Shown: positions 17,368 to 27,073 of the stretch, in pieces
How positions within the stretch are numbered: position 1 is the stretch's first letter
Layout: every line of letters starts with the position of its first letter
NCBI GenBank assembly: GCA_902590345.1
Contig: CACIWK010000001.1
Span: 206,010-250,048, forward strand
DNA from: an uncultured Pelagibacteraceae bacterium
GTDB lineage: Bacteria; Pseudomonadota; Alphaproteobacteria; Pelagibacterales; AG-422-B15
Length of the DNA: 44,039 nucleotides
Reading direction: 5' to 3'
The notes under the pieces: model-generated
The model's database searches: none
Told to the model about the DNA's origin: nothing
Seen by the model: only the letters and a program-made list of their open reading frames with translations
Position numbers and translations under genes: made by a program

Positions 17368-18114
17368 ATGCAAAATAAAATTAGTTACATTAATTCTTCT
17401 TTTGATGAACAAATCGCTTATTCAAAAGATGATCTTAAATCGCAAACAACAATTTTCTTTTTTGGAGGATATAGCTCAAGCATGGATGGAACTAAGGCAA
17501 CTGCTTTGAGTAAATGGTGCATTGAAAATAAATTGAATTTTTTGAGATTTGACTATTCTGGTCATGGCGTGTCAAAGGGTAAATTTGAAGATGGCGGAAT
17601 TAGTAAGTGGTCAATAGAAGCGAGTGAAATATTTGAAAAATTTAAATCAAATAAAAATATTATTATTGGTTCGAGTATGGGTGGATGGATTTCTTTAATC
17701 GTATCTAAGCAAAAATCAAATTATGTGCATGGTCTAGTAGGTATAGCATCAGCACCAGATTTTGTTTTAGGTGAATGGAATAGGCTAAGTGTTGAACAAA
17801 AAAAACAAATTAAGTCTGAAGGTAAAATTATAATTAATTGGGATAAGTACGCTGAAGATTACACCATAACTTATAAATTTCTTGAAGATGGAAAAAAAAA
17901 TATGCTCTTAACAAAGCCAATAAATATCTCTTGTCCTGTAAGGCTTCTTCATGGAAGGAAAGATCAGGTAGTAAGTTTTAAAACCTCTGAGAAAATTATT
18001 GAATTATTAGAAAGTAAAAATAAAAAACTGACAATTATTGAAGATGGAGATCATAGTCTTTCAAGAGAAACTGATCTAAATACTTTATACAAAAATATCG
18101 AAGAATTATTGTAA
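17368..18114 (+). CDS. alpha/beta hydrolase (ABHD10-like)
   Basis: The 248-aa alpha/beta hydrolase has the nucleophile elbow GSSMGG (Ser103), the acid in LLHGRKDQVV and the base in DGDHSL near the C-terminus. The FFGGYSSSMDGTKA oxyanion region and FDYSGHGVSKGKFEDGGI resemble the ABHD10-type family common in alphaproteobacteria and mitochondria, where it acts as a thioesterase/esterase. The substrate here is unknown. The stop overlaps the start of the EamA gene (TAATG), so the two are coupled. Confidence 0.83.
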   Translation: MQNKISYINSSFDEQIAYSKDDLKSQTTIFFFGGYSSSMDGTKATALSKWCIENKLNFLRFDYSGHGVSKGKFEDGGISKWSIEASEIFEKFKSNKNIIIGSSMGGWISLIVSKQKSNYVHGLVGIASAPDFVLGEWNRLSVEQKKQIKSEGKIIINWDKYAEDYTITYKFLEDGKKNMLLTKPINISCPVRLLHGRKDQVVSFKTSEKIIELLESKNKKLTIIEDGDHSLSRETDLNTLYKNIEELL

Positions 18115-19004
18115 TGAATTCCACTCTTAATAATTATTCACTTTTGGTATTTCTTGGTGCTGTTTGGGGAGCCTCTTTTGTAGCAATAAAGTTTTGCAAC
18201 TTTATGTTTAATCCAATTGAAATAGGGTTTTTTAGAACATTTATTGGGGCGATTTTTCTTCTTTTAGCAGTTCTATATAGAGCAGGAAACCTTCAGCTTT
18301 TTAAAGAAAATACATTTACTTACGCAATCATTGGATTATTTAACGCCGCAATCCCTTTCACTTTGATTCCTTACGGATTATTAACACTGCCTAGCAACAT
18401 AGGTGTTATTATAATGTCAGCCAATCCATTTCTTGCATTGATATTGGCACATTATTTTACAGATGATGAAAAATTAAACCTTAGAAAAATGATAGGAACT
18501 ATAATTGGTTTTTCTGGAGTTGTGTTTGCGGTTGGCGTGCAAGTTTTTGTAACTGATATATCAAGTTTTATTGGCGCTTTAGCGATTTATTTAGCGGGTT
18601 GTTCATATGTGGTATCAAATTTAATTATTCGAAAAGTTTCAAACTTACCTTCCGATATGGTTACGATGAATACGCTCGCATGGGGAAGTATATGGCTTAT
18701 TCCATTGATGCTATTATTTGCTGAACCAATAAATTATGAAATGAATCTTACAGCGATATCTGCATTATTTTATTTAGGTATAATTCCAACTGGCCTAGCA
18801 TTTAGTCTGAGACAAATATTGATTAGAACTGCAGGAACTACTTTCATGATGCAGGTGGCATATTTAATTCCTGTATTTGGAATATTTTATGGCTGGGCAT
18901 TAATGAATGAACCACTGAAATTTTCATTATTAATTGGTGTTATACTTGTAGTAGTTGGGATCGCAATTAGTAGATTACAAGTTGAGTCGAATACAGGAAT
19001 TTAA
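18114..19004 (+). CDS. EamA/DMT-family transporter
   Basis: The 296-aa protein has about ten hydrophobic helices in two EamA repeats. The first begins LVFLGAVWGASFVAIKF and the second IGALAIYLAGCSYVVSNLI. FRTFIGAIFL and the C-terminal VGIAIS are family-like. The probable role is a metabolite exporter of unknown substrate in the inner membrane. It converges with the SDR gene, with 4-nt overlapping stops at 19001-19004. Confidence 0.88.
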   Translation: MNSTLNNYSLLVFLGAVWGASFVAIKFCNFMFNPIEIGFFRTFIGAIFLLLAVLYRAGNLQLFKENTFTYAIIGLFNAAIPFTLIPYGLLTLPSNIGVIIMSANPFLALILAHYFTDDEKLNLRKMIGTIIGFSGVVFAVGVQVFVTDISSFIGALAIYLAGCSYVVSNLIIRKVSNLPSDMVTMNTLAWGSIWLIPLMLLFAEPINYEMNLTAISALFYLGIIPTGLAFSLRQILIRTAGTTFMMQVAYLIPVFGIFYGWALMNEPLKFSLLIGVILVVVGIAISRLQVESNTGI

Positions 19005-19849
19005 TTATTTAAATTAATGATTTGATTATAACCTTCTTTATATGAGGGGTATTCTAAAATGATACCAAGTTCTTCTTTGATAAGCCTGTTGCTCACTTTT
19101 TTATTTTCAGAAAAAAAACTTTCTATTTGTTCTTTTTTACTTAACGTTTCATAAAGAACTTCATTTGGTATGATAATTGAAATCTTTTTTGAAATATAGT
19201 CAATCACATCATCTAGAGTCGACGGACAGTCGTCAGTAATATTGTATATAGAAATAGGATTCGGTTTGTTCATTGAAGCTAAAATAATATTTGTTAAATC
19301 ATTGATGTATATTCTTGAAAAATAATGTCCCTTTTTTATTATTCTTGTGAAATTTCGAGATTGAATTCTCCCAAGAATATTTCTTTCTGGTCCATATATG
19401 CCAGCAATTCTAAAAATATGTAAGGGTAGATTATATTTTTTAGATAACTGAATCCACTGATCCTCTGCAAGCTTGCGGCTAATTCCTCTTTTAGACTTAG
19501 TAAGTAATCTTGAGGTTTCACTCACAAATTGACCGTCATGATCGCCATAAACACTGGTAGCAGATAAGTAGCCAATCCATTTAAGATTAATTAATTCATG
19601 TAAATTAAAATTTATATTTTTTAAAAAAATATCACCACTTTGATCTGGTGGCACAGATATAACTAAATGAGTTATTTCATTTTTATATTTTTCGAGAATA
19701 TTTGGGGTCTTCGAAGGGTCAATAATTCGAATGTTTTTTTGATTAATTTGTAAACTATTTAGACTTCGAGAAGTGGCAAAAATTTCTTTATCACTTACCT
19801 TGCTTGCAAGATGTTTGGCTGTATATCCATAACCAAATATAAAAATCAT
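19001..19849 (-). CDS. NAD(P)-dependent epimerase/SDR (YeeZ-like)
   Basis: The 282-aa extended-SDR-like protein begins IFIFGYGYTAKHLA, a variant Rossmann glycine motif as in E. coli YeeZ. It has GYLSATSVYGDHDG as the active-site Ser/Tyr region, and IFRIAGIYGPERN, typical of nucleoside-sugar epimerase relatives. The reaction is unknown. It is 4 nt downstream of queG on the same strand and likely co-transcribed with gltD-gltB-queG. Confidence 0.8.
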   Translation of the reverse strand: MIFIFGYGYTAKHLASKVSDKEIFATSRSLNSLQINQKNIRIIDPSKTPNILEKYKNEITHLVISVPPDQSGDIFLKNINFNLHELINLKWIGYLSATSVYGDHDGQFVSETSRLLTKSKRGISRKLAEDQWIQLSKKYNLPLHIFRIAGIYGPERNILGRIQSRNFTRIIKKGHYFSRIYINDLTNIILASMNKPNPISIYNITDDCPSTLDDVIDYISKKISIIIPNEVLYETLSKKEQIESFFSENKKVSNRLIKEELGIILEYPSYKEGYNQIINLNN

Positions 19850-19853
19850 AAGT

Positions 19854-21029
19854 TTAATTTAACCATTCTTCTTGAACACTTTTATTTTTTTCAAGAGCGA
19901 AATATTTTTTTTTATAGTTTTCAATATGATTACTATCGATCACTTGCTTTAATGACCAAACGGCCATTGCTCTTACAGTAGAAGATTCATCTTCTAAAAG
20001 TGCCTCAATATCTTTCTTATATTTTTTTTCTTTACTATTTCCAACTGCGATCAATACATTTCTTAAAAATCTATCTCTACCAATCCTTTTGATGCTGGAT
20101 TTAGAAAACTTTTTTCTGAAATCTTCATCTGTTAAACTTAAAAAACTACTTAAATCAGGCTTGATAAGATCATCTCTTGGATAAAAACTAATTTCTTTAG
20201 ATTTTTTTGCAAATTTATTCCAGGGACAAACTGCTAAACAATCATCACAGCCATAAATTCTATTTCCAATTAGTTTTCTCATATTTTTATCTATAATTCC
20301 TTTATGTTCTATTGTGAGATATGAAATACATTTAGTAGCATCTAATTTGTAAGGCTCAACAATTGCACGAGTTGGGCATATATCGATACAGTTTGTACAT
20401 GAACCACAATGATCAATTTCTGGATGAGTATTATTTATTTTTTTATCCACAAAAATTGATGAGAGAAATAACCATGATCCAAAGTCTTTTGAAACTAGAT
20501 TTGTATGCTTACCTTGCCAACCAATGCCGCCTTTCATAGAAATAGGCTTTTCCATAACAGGAGCTGTATCCACAAAGTATTTAAAACTACAATTAAGCAA
20601 CTTTGAAATTTCAAATGAAAGACTTTTCAATTTTTTTTTAATTATTTTATGATAATCATAATTTCTTGAATAAACAGAAATTATACCCTTATTTTTTTCA
20701 GACAATAACTCAAGCGAATTACATTCAAAGTGATAGTTGATACCAAGAACAATTATTGACTGAGCTTCATCCCACAAAACATTTGGATTTGACCTAAGAT
20801 TAGATCTTTTTTCCATCCATGCCATTTCGCCATGATGATTTTTTTTCAAGAACTCATCTAGTTCTTTTTTAAAATCCAAGTTCGGGTTTATATCTACAAC
20901 ACCAAAAGTATCAAAACCATGCTGCTCTATTAATTTTTTTAGTTCATTACTTTTATCTAGTTGACCTTCTTCAACTGATTTTTGAAGCCTAATGGCTGAG
21001 GAAGAATATTTACTATCTCTTTTGGACAT
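19854..21029 (-). CDS. queG: epoxyqueuosine reductase
   Basis: QueG performs the last step of queuosine tRNA modification, using cobalamin and two [4Fe-4S] clusters. At about residues 205-275 the protein has CGSCTNCIDICP and GCDDCLAVCPWNKF, the two ferredoxin-type sets. A C-terminal HEAT-like repeat follows (LLEDESSTVRAMAVWSL). The only canonical start found, ATG 21029, gives 391 aa and overlaps gltB by 73 nt; its first 25 residues have no counterpart in the family, which would normally begin near SNELKKLIEQHG. An SD-like AAGAAGGT lies at the end of gltB, but no standard in-frame start follows it. Confidence 0.92.
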   Translation of the reverse strand: MSKRDSKYSSSAIRLQKSVEEGQLDKSNELKKLIEQHGFDTFGVVDINPNLDFKKELDEFLKKNHHGEMAWMEKRSNLRSNPNVLWDEAQSIIVLGINYHFECNSLELLSEKNKGIISVYSRNYDYHKIIKKKLKSLSFEISKLLNCSFKYFVDTAPVMEKPISMKGGIGWQGKHTNLVSKDFGSWLFLSSIFVDKKINNTHPEIDHCGSCTNCIDICPTRAIVEPYKLDATKCISYLTIEHKGIIDKNMRKLIGNRIYGCDDCLAVCPWNKFAKKSKEISFYPRDDLIKPDLSSFLSLTDEDFRKKFSKSSIKRIGRDRFLRNVLIAVGNSKEKKYKKDIEALLEDESSTVRAMAVWSLKQVIDSNHIENYKKKYFALEKNKSVQEEWLN

Positions 21030-24000
21030 ACGTGAATAAATTTCTGTATTTCAGTTTCCCAGTTGTCTAATATGCTTTTCGCGTGAAGACTTCCCGTATT
21101 TTGATAATGTGAAAGAATAATTTGGTTAAGTTCATTTGTCCAATATTCAGATGCTATAGTATCAAAAATTAGAGTTTCAGCGTTAACTCTCTGATTAAAT
21201 TTTTTATCCTCATCATAAATAAAAGCCATACCTCCTGTCATTCCCGCTCCGAAATTATCTCCAGTTTTTCCAAGCACAACAACAGTGCCGCCAGTCATGT
21301 ACTCACAGCCGTTAGAGCCACATCCTTCTACAACTGTAATCGCCCCTGAATTTCTTACAGCAAACCGCTCGCCTACTTGCCCAGCAGCATATAACTCTCC
21401 TGAAGTTGCACCATAAAGAACTGTATTTCCGATTATTGTATTTTCATTTGTAACTAAATTACTATTCTTATGAGGTCGAATTGAAATAGTTGCACCAGAT
21501 AAACCTTTACCAACATAATCATTTGAATCTCCATAAAGATTTATTTTTAGTCCTTTAATAGCAAAAGCTCCTAGCGACTGACCCGCTGACCCAGTCAGAT
21601 TAATAGTCAGATGTTCTTTATTAACTTCTTTATCTTTGAAAGTTCTGTATATTGTTGACGATAATCTTGTACCAACAGCTCTATCGGTATTTTTAATGGG
21701 ATAGTTTAGTTCAGTTTTTTGACCTGTTTGTAAAAATTTAGATGCATCCTCAATAATTTTTTGGTCAAGTGTTGACCCAACGTCATTGATAATGGAGTGG
21801 CTAAAGTATTCTACGTTTGGATCCTTTTCCGCTTGAATGAGCAATGAATTAAGGTCTAAGTCATCTAAATGAGTTGATCCCCTTGATATTTGATACAAAA
21901 GGTCAGTTCTTCCAATGATTTCGTTTAGGCTTTTGAATCCAAGTTTTGCTAAGATTTCTCTTACCTCTTCAGCTATATAACTAAAAAGGTTAACCACTTT
22001 TTCAGGACTACCTGAAAATCTCGCTCTTAAGTCCTCATCTTGAGTACAAACTCCAACTGGACATGTGTTTGAGTGACATTGCCTTACCATTATACAGCCC
22101 ATCGCAACCAGTGAAGTTGTGCCAACACCAAACTCCTCGGCACCCATAATTGCAGCAATTACAACGTCACGACCTGTTTTGATACCTCCATCAGTTCTAA
22201 GCACAACGTTTTGCCTTAAGCCGTTAAGTGTCAAAACTTGATTCACTTCTGTTAAGCCCATTTCCCACGGGATACCTGCGTATTTAATACTTGTTTGAGG
22301 ACTTGCTCCAGTTCCGCCATTATGTCCTGAAATTAAAATGACGTCAGCTTTAGCCTTCGCAACACCTGCCGCTATTGTTCCAATTCCAGATGACGCTACA
22401 AGCTTTACACAAACTCTGGCATCTGGGTTTGCCTGTTTAAGATCATAAATAAGTTGAGCAAGATCTTCTATTGAATAAATATCGTGATGTGGTGGAGGGC
22501 TGATTAGTGTAACACCTTCTGTAGAGTGACGAAGCTTGGCTATCTCAGCAGTTACTTTAAATCCAGGAAGCTGACCACCCTCACCTGGCTTAGCTCCTTG
22601 TGCTATTTTAATTTCTATTTCCTCACAGTTATTTAAATATTCAGTTGTTACACCAAACCTTGCTGAAGCTACTTGTTTTACTCTTGAGTTAGCACTGTCT
22701 CCATTATTGAGAGGCTTCGATCTTTCAATCGATTCACCGCCTTCGCCTGAACAAGAAGCACCTCCGATCCGGTTCATTGCTATTGCTAGTGTTTCATGGG
22801 CCTCCTTTGAAAGTGCTCCATGTGACATACTACCTGTACCGAAGCGCTTTCTGATAGACGTTATTGATTCTACTTCGCTTAATTCGATTGAACTTTCACT
22901 TTCTTTAAACTCGAGCAAATCTCTAATATTGATTGGAGCAAAGTTGCTCATGGAGTTTGAATATTTTTTAAACATCTCATAAGAGTCATCTGCCACTGCT
23001 GTTTGTAGAAGGTGTATCAACTTCCCTTCATAAGCATGAGTTTCACCACCGTTTCTGTACCGATATATACCACCAATTGGCAATGTTTGTACGCTATCCG
23101 AATACGCATAATTATGAAGATCGGTTAGTTTTTTTTCAATTCCAGATAAACCAATGCCAGACATACGACTTTGTACACCTAGGAAATATTCATTAACCAT
23201 TGAACGGCTTAAGCCAACAGCTTCAAAATTAAATCCGCCCCTGTAAGCACTGATAACTGAAATTCCAAGCTTAGACATAACCTTGAGTAAGCCTTGGTCT
23301 ACTGCTTTTTTATATCGCTCAACACATTCCTCGTAAGATAGATTTCCAAAGAGTCCCTTTTGTTGTCTTTCATAAATACAGTCCAATGCTAAGTAAGGGT
23401 TTACGGTCGTGGCGCCAACACCAATAAGTACAGCAAAGTAATGAGTATCCAGACACTCTGCAGACCTTACGTGCAATGATACAAAAGATCTTATACCTTT
23501 ACGTGTCAAATCTGTGTGAACTGCAGCGGTGATCAATATCATTGGCAAAGATAATTTGTCGTGGTCCGCTCTAATATCAGACAGTACGATATGAGACTTT
23601 CCGCTTAAAACTGCAGTCTCAGACTCGAATTGAATACGCTTTATTTCCTCTTTTAAATTAAAATTATCCTTATGAACTCTACAATCAATTACAGTTGTAG
23701 ACTCTTGTCCCCGAGCAGAAATCTTTTTGAACAACCCATTTGTTATAAATGGACTATCTATTACAAAAACATTTTCTTCATAAGGATTAGGAGATAGAAT
23801 ATCTTGTAAATTTCCAAATCGAGTTTTTAAACTCATTCTGCTTTGCTCTCTTAGACTATCAATTGGAGGGTTTGTTACCTGACTAAACTTTTGTCTAAAA
23901 AAATGAGATAATGGCCGATACTTGTCCGATAATACTGCAACAGGAGTATCATCACCCATGCTTCCAGTAGATTCCTTGGCATCACTCACCATTGGATGAA

Positions 24001-25477
24001 GAATAAGTTCTAGTTCTTCCATTGTGAAACCAGCCGCGATCATTCTTTTTCTTAATTTTTCAGTTTCTATAACTGTCGACTCTCTTGAAACTGTTACTCT
24101 TTTATCTAATCGAATTATTTTTTTGACATACTCTTCATAAGGAGCTTCTTTCGCAAGATAGTCTTTTAAATCAGAGTTACGATAAATTTTTCCTTCCTTC
24201 AAATTTATTCCAATTATATCTCCAGGGCCCAGTCTGCCTTTTTCAACTATCTTTGACTCATCAACCCTGACCATTCCTGTTTCAGAACCAACGTATATTA
24301 TGTTGTCATTTGATACAGAGTACCGCATTGGCCTTAAGCCATTTCGATCCATACCACCAATAATCCAATTTCCGTCAACTGCAGCTATTGCTGCGGGTCC
24401 ATCCCATGGTTCTACAATAGCATTAGAAAACTCATACATATTTCTATGCTCAATTGGCATTAGTTCACTTCTTTTTGACCACGCCTCTGGTATTAGAAGA
24501 GTTTTAACAAGGGGAACTGATCTTCCAGCTCTAACATATAATTCAAATGCGGCATCTAAGGCAGCAGAGTCAGAAACATTCTTTTCTATAATTGGTTTAA
24601 CTTGTTCACTATCATCACCAAAAATTTCTGATGTAATTCTTGTTTGATGATTTCTCATCCAGTTTGTATTCCCAGAAATTGTATTTATCTCCCCATTGTG
24701 AGCCAACATTCTAAATGGTTGCGCCAAACCCCAGGATGGAAAGGTATTTGTAGAATATCTCTGATGAAACACTGCATAAGAAGAAACAAAATTATTATTA
24801 GCTAAATCAGGATAGAATATGGAAAGTTGTTCAGCTAAAAATAGTCCCTTGTAAATGATTGACTCAAAACTCAGAGAGCATACATAAAATCCATTAATTT
24901 GCTGTTTTGCTATTCTCTTTTCAAGTCGACGTCTTACTAGATATAATTCTTTTGAATAATCAAAATTACTTTCTCTTTCAATGTTATTAACAAACATAAC
25001 CTGCTCAATCTCAGGTCTAGTTGAATTAGCTTTTTCACCAATAACACTGTTATTAATAGGCACTTGTCTCCAGCCATATATATAGTATCCATGATCAAGA
25101 AGTTCAGACTCAATTATTGTTCGACATTTTTCTAATGCTGCATAGTCGTTTCTTGGCAAAAACATCATACCAATGCCTAGAGGCTCGTCTCTTTTTTCAT
25201 GGCCTGTTTTAGCAATTTCGTCATCAAAGAAGTTTATAGGTATTTGAGTAAGTATGCCGGCACCATCCCCTGTCTTACCATCAGCATCAACAGCACCTCT
25301 GTGCCACACAGCTTTTAGCGCATCGATACCACCTTCTACAACTTCTCTTCTTTGCTTACCATCAACTGATGCTACAAAGCCAACACCGCATGCATCGTGC
25401 TCTTGTTTAGGACTATAAAGGTGCCCTTCTTCCAAGACTTGCTTATTTTTTCTGTATCTATTTAAATCTGAACTCAT
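20957..25477 (-). CDS. gltB: glutamate synthase (NADPH) large subunit
   Basis: The 1506-aa GOGAT alpha chain makes glutamate from glutamine and 2-oxoglutarate with GltD. Cys30 (EHDACGVGF) is the N-terminal nucleophile released by propeptide cleavage. The order is glutaminase class II domain, central domain, FMN/2-oxoglutarate domain (PPHHDIYSIEDLAQLI, KLVASSGIGTIAAGV), the [3Fe-4S] cysteines from about residue 1128 (CIMVRQC then NTC), and the C-terminal beta-helix rich in glycine. Length is standard. The start overlaps the gltD stop (ATGA), so gltD comes first in the operon. Confidence 0.98.
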   Translation of the reverse strand: MSSDLNRYRKNKQVLEEGHLYSPKQEHDACGVGFVASVDGKQRREVVEGGIDALKAVWHRGAVDADGKTGDGAGILTQIPINFFDDEIAKTGHEKRDEPLGIGMMFLPRNDYAALEKCRTIIESELLDHGYYIYGWRQVPINNSVIGEKANSTRPEIEQVMFVNNIERESNFDYSKELYLVRRRLEKRIAKQQINGFYVCSLSFESIIYKGLFLAEQLSIFYPDLANNNFVSSYAVFHQRYSTNTFPSWGLAQPFRMLAHNGEINTISGNTNWMRNHQTRITSEIFGDDSEQVKPIIEKNVSDSAALDAAFELYVRAGRSVPLVKTLLIPEAWSKRSELMPIEHRNMYEFSNAIVEPWDGPAAIAAVDGNWIIGGMDRNGLRPMRYSVSNDNIIYVGSETGMVRVDESKIVEKGRLGPGDIIGINLKEGKIYRNSDLKDYLAKEAPYEEYVKKIIRLDKRVTVSRESTVIETEKLRKRMIAAGFTMEELELILHPMVSDAKESTGSMGDDTPVAVLSDKYRPLSHFFRQKFSQVTNPPIDSLREQSRMSLKTRFGNLQDILSPNPYEENVFVIDSPFITNGLFKKISARGQESTTVIDCRVHKDNFNLKEEIKRIQFESETAVLSGKSHIVLSDIRADHDKLSLPMILITAAVHTDLTRKGIRSFVSLHVRSAECLDTHYFAVLIGVGATTVNPYLALDCIYERQQKGLFGNLSYEECVERYKKAVDQGLLKVMSKLGISVISAYRGGFNFEAVGLSRSMVNEYFLGVQSRMSGIGLSGIEKKLTDLHNYAYSDSVQTLPIGGIYRYRNGGETHAYEGKLIHLLQTAVADDSYEMFKKYSNSMSNFAPINIRDLLEFKESESSIELSEVESITSIRKRFGTGSMSHGALSKEAHETLAIAMNRIGGASCSGEGGESIERSKPLNNGDSANSRVKQVASARFGVTTEYLNNCEEIEIKIAQGAKPGEGGQLPGFKVTAEIAKLRHSTEGVTLISPPPHHDIYSIEDLAQLIYDLKQANPDARVCVKLVASSGIGTIAAGVAKAKADVILISGHNGGTGASPQTSIKYAGIPWEMGLTEVNQVLTLNGLRQNVVLRTDGGIKTGRDVVIAAIMGAEEFGVGTTSLVAMGCIMVRQCHSNTCPVGVCTQDEDLRARFSGSPEKVVNLFSYIAEEVREILAKLGFKSLNEIIGRTDLLYQISRGSTHLDDLDLNSLLIQAEKDPNVEYFSHSIINDVGSTLDQKIIEDASKFLQTGQKTELNYPIKNTDRAVGTRLSSTIYRTFKDKEVNKEHLTINLTGSAGQSLGAFAIKGLKINLYGDSNDYVGKGLSGATISIRPHKNSNLVTNENTIIGNTVLYGATSGELYAAGQVGERFAVRNSGAITVVEGCGSNGCEYMTGGTVVVLGKTGDNFGAGMTGGMAFIYDEDKKFNQRVNAETLIFDTIASEYWTNELNQIILSHYQNTGSLHAKSILDNWETEIQKFIHVCPKEIVNILPQPLGFKNQLKKVN

Positions 25478-26913
25478 GATGCTCTAACCTTACTAACCTC
25501 TGCCAGTTTTTTAGCTTCAATATAACTGTGTATTGAATTAGCTACATCTCGACCATCCCTTATTCCCCAAACTACTAATGAAGCCCCTCTAACGATATCT
25601 CCTGCAGCAAAGACTCCATCAATATCAGTCATCATAGTATTGAAACCAACTCTTACTGTGCCCCACTTTGTCACTGGTAAGTCTTTAACATTAAAAAGTG
25701 TGGGTAAATTTTCAGGAGAAAAACCTAGAGCAGCTATGACCATATCAGCCTTCAAATTAAAATCAGATCCTTCTATTTGTTGCGGTGTTCTTCTTCCATC
25801 GGCATCAGGCTCACTCAATCTCATTTTGACACATTCAATTTGGTAACCATTTTTTAAAACATTCATATTAATTGGGAGAGATTGCCACATGAATTCGACG
25901 CCTTCCTCTTCAGCATTATTTACCTCTCTTGCAGAACCAGGCATATTTTCTTTATCTCTACGGTATAAACATTTCACAGATTTAGCCTTTTGTCTTACAG
26001 CAGTTCGTACACAGTCCATTGCCGTGTCACCGCCACCAATGACCACAATGTCTTTACCATTTGCATCCAACTCACCTTCATCAAATTTCTTAACTTCATC
26101 TCCAAGTCCTTTTCGATTAGACGCGGTTAAGTATTCTAATGCTGGAATTATGTTACTTGTACTTTCACCCAGGTTAATTTCTTTAGCTTTATAAACACCT
26201 GTTGCTATTAAAACTGCATCATGTTTTTTTTGAAGATCTTCAAATTTTATATCTTTTCCAATTTCAACATTAAGCTGAATATTAATTCCAGAATCTTTTA
26301 AGTATTGCATTCTCCTTTGAACGATATCTTTTTCTAATTTAAAATTTGGAATACCGTAAATTAATAATCCACCGGCTCTGTCGTAACGATCATAAACATG
26401 AACCTTGTAACCTTTTTTTCTAAGTTCTTCTGCCGCTGCTAGTCCTGCTGGTCCTGCACCAATTACACCTATGCTATTTTCTTTTTCTATGCTCTTTTCA
26501 ACCTTGAGAGGAGTAATCCATCCATTCTCAAATGCATTATCTGTTAAATATTTCTCTACTGAGCCAATTGTTACGGATCCATGTCCTGATTGCTCGATTA
26601 CGCAATTACCTTCACATAATCTATCTTGTGGACATATCCTGCCACATATCTCAGGCATATTATTTGTACTTGATGAAATTTCATAAGCCTCTTCCAGCCT
26701 GTCCTCTGCAGCAAGCTTTAACCAATCAGGTATATGGTTATGAAGTGGACAGTGAACTGTGCAATATGGAACGCCACATTGAGAGCATCTGCTAGACTGC
26801 TCTTTTGCACTATTTTTAATGAAATTATCATAGATTTCTCGAAAGTCTTTTTTTCTATCTTTTGATAATCTCTTATCAGGATACTCTTGATTTAGATCAG
26901 TAAATTTAAGCAT
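25474..26913 (-). CDS. gltD: glutamate synthase (NADPH) small subunit
   Basis: The 479-aa flavoprotein passes electrons from NADPH to GltB. N-terminal iron-sulfur cysteines are Cys43, 46, 51, 55 and Cys90, 94, 100, 104. FAD binding is at GAGPAG (about 152-157), NADPH binding at GGGDTAMD, and the closing FAD motif is VFAAGDIVRGASLVVWGIRDG. It is the first gene of gltD-gltB-queG-SDR and is transcribed divergently from uppP across a 160-nt AT-rich gap that holds two inverted repeats. Confidence 0.98.
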   Translation of the reverse strand: MLKFTDLNQEYPDKRLSKDRKKDFREIYDNFIKNSAKEQSSRCSQCGVPYCTVHCPLHNHIPDWLKLAAEDRLEEAYEISSSTNNMPEICGRICPQDRLCEGNCVIEQSGHGSVTIGSVEKYLTDNAFENGWITPLKVEKSIEKENSIGVIGAGPAGLAAAEELRKKGYKVHVYDRYDRAGGLLIYGIPNFKLEKDIVQRRMQYLKDSGINIQLNVEIGKDIKFEDLQKKHDAVLIATGVYKAKEINLGESTSNIIPALEYLTASNRKGLGDEVKKFDEGELDANGKDIVVIGGGDTAMDCVRTAVRQKAKSVKCLYRRDKENMPGSAREVNNAEEEGVEFMWQSLPINMNVLKNGYQIECVKMRLSEPDADGRRTPQQIEGSDFNLKADMVIAALGFSPENLPTLFNVKDLPVTKWGTVRVGFNTMMTDIDGVFAAGDIVRGASLVVWGIRDGRDVANSIHSYIEAKKLAEVSKVRAS

Positions 26914-26924
26914 AATTTTTAATT

Positions 26925-26943
26925 ATGTCATAATTATTGACAT
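26925..26943. promoter_or_regulatory. inverted repeat ATGTCA-N7-TGACAT upstream of gltD
   Basis: A perfect 6-bp inverted repeat with a 7-nt AT spacer lies 12-30 nt before the gltD ATG, overlapping a CATAAT hexamer that could be the minus-strand -10 box. A second repeat with the same TCAT/ATGA core lies at 27002-27016. The position suggests an operator for the gltDB operon. The binding protein is unknown. Confidence 0.4.
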
Positions 26944-27001
26944 ATATAGAATCTCATTAATAATTTCATTAGTTTTATATCAGTCTAATAATATATTAAT
27001 A

Positions 27002-27016
27002 GTCATACATTATGAC
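27002..27016. promoter_or_regulatory. inverted repeat GTCAT-N5-ATGAC upstream of uppP
   Basis: A 5-bp perfect inverted repeat with a 5-nt spacer lies 58 nt before the uppP ATG and about 90 nt from gltD. It shares its half site with the repeat at 26925-26943, so one regulator could bind both. Nothing else was recognised in the 160-nt gap beyond AT richness. Confidence 0.35.
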
Positions 27017-27073
27017 ATAAATAGAACTTTTGCTTGCCTATTTGGCGTAAAACTCTATTTTTTCATATCTGTT

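Noticed and set aside
20441-20465. TTATCCACA, a DnaA-box match
   Set aside because: It lies inside the queG coding sequence as a single copy; chance occurrence in AT-rich DNA is likely.
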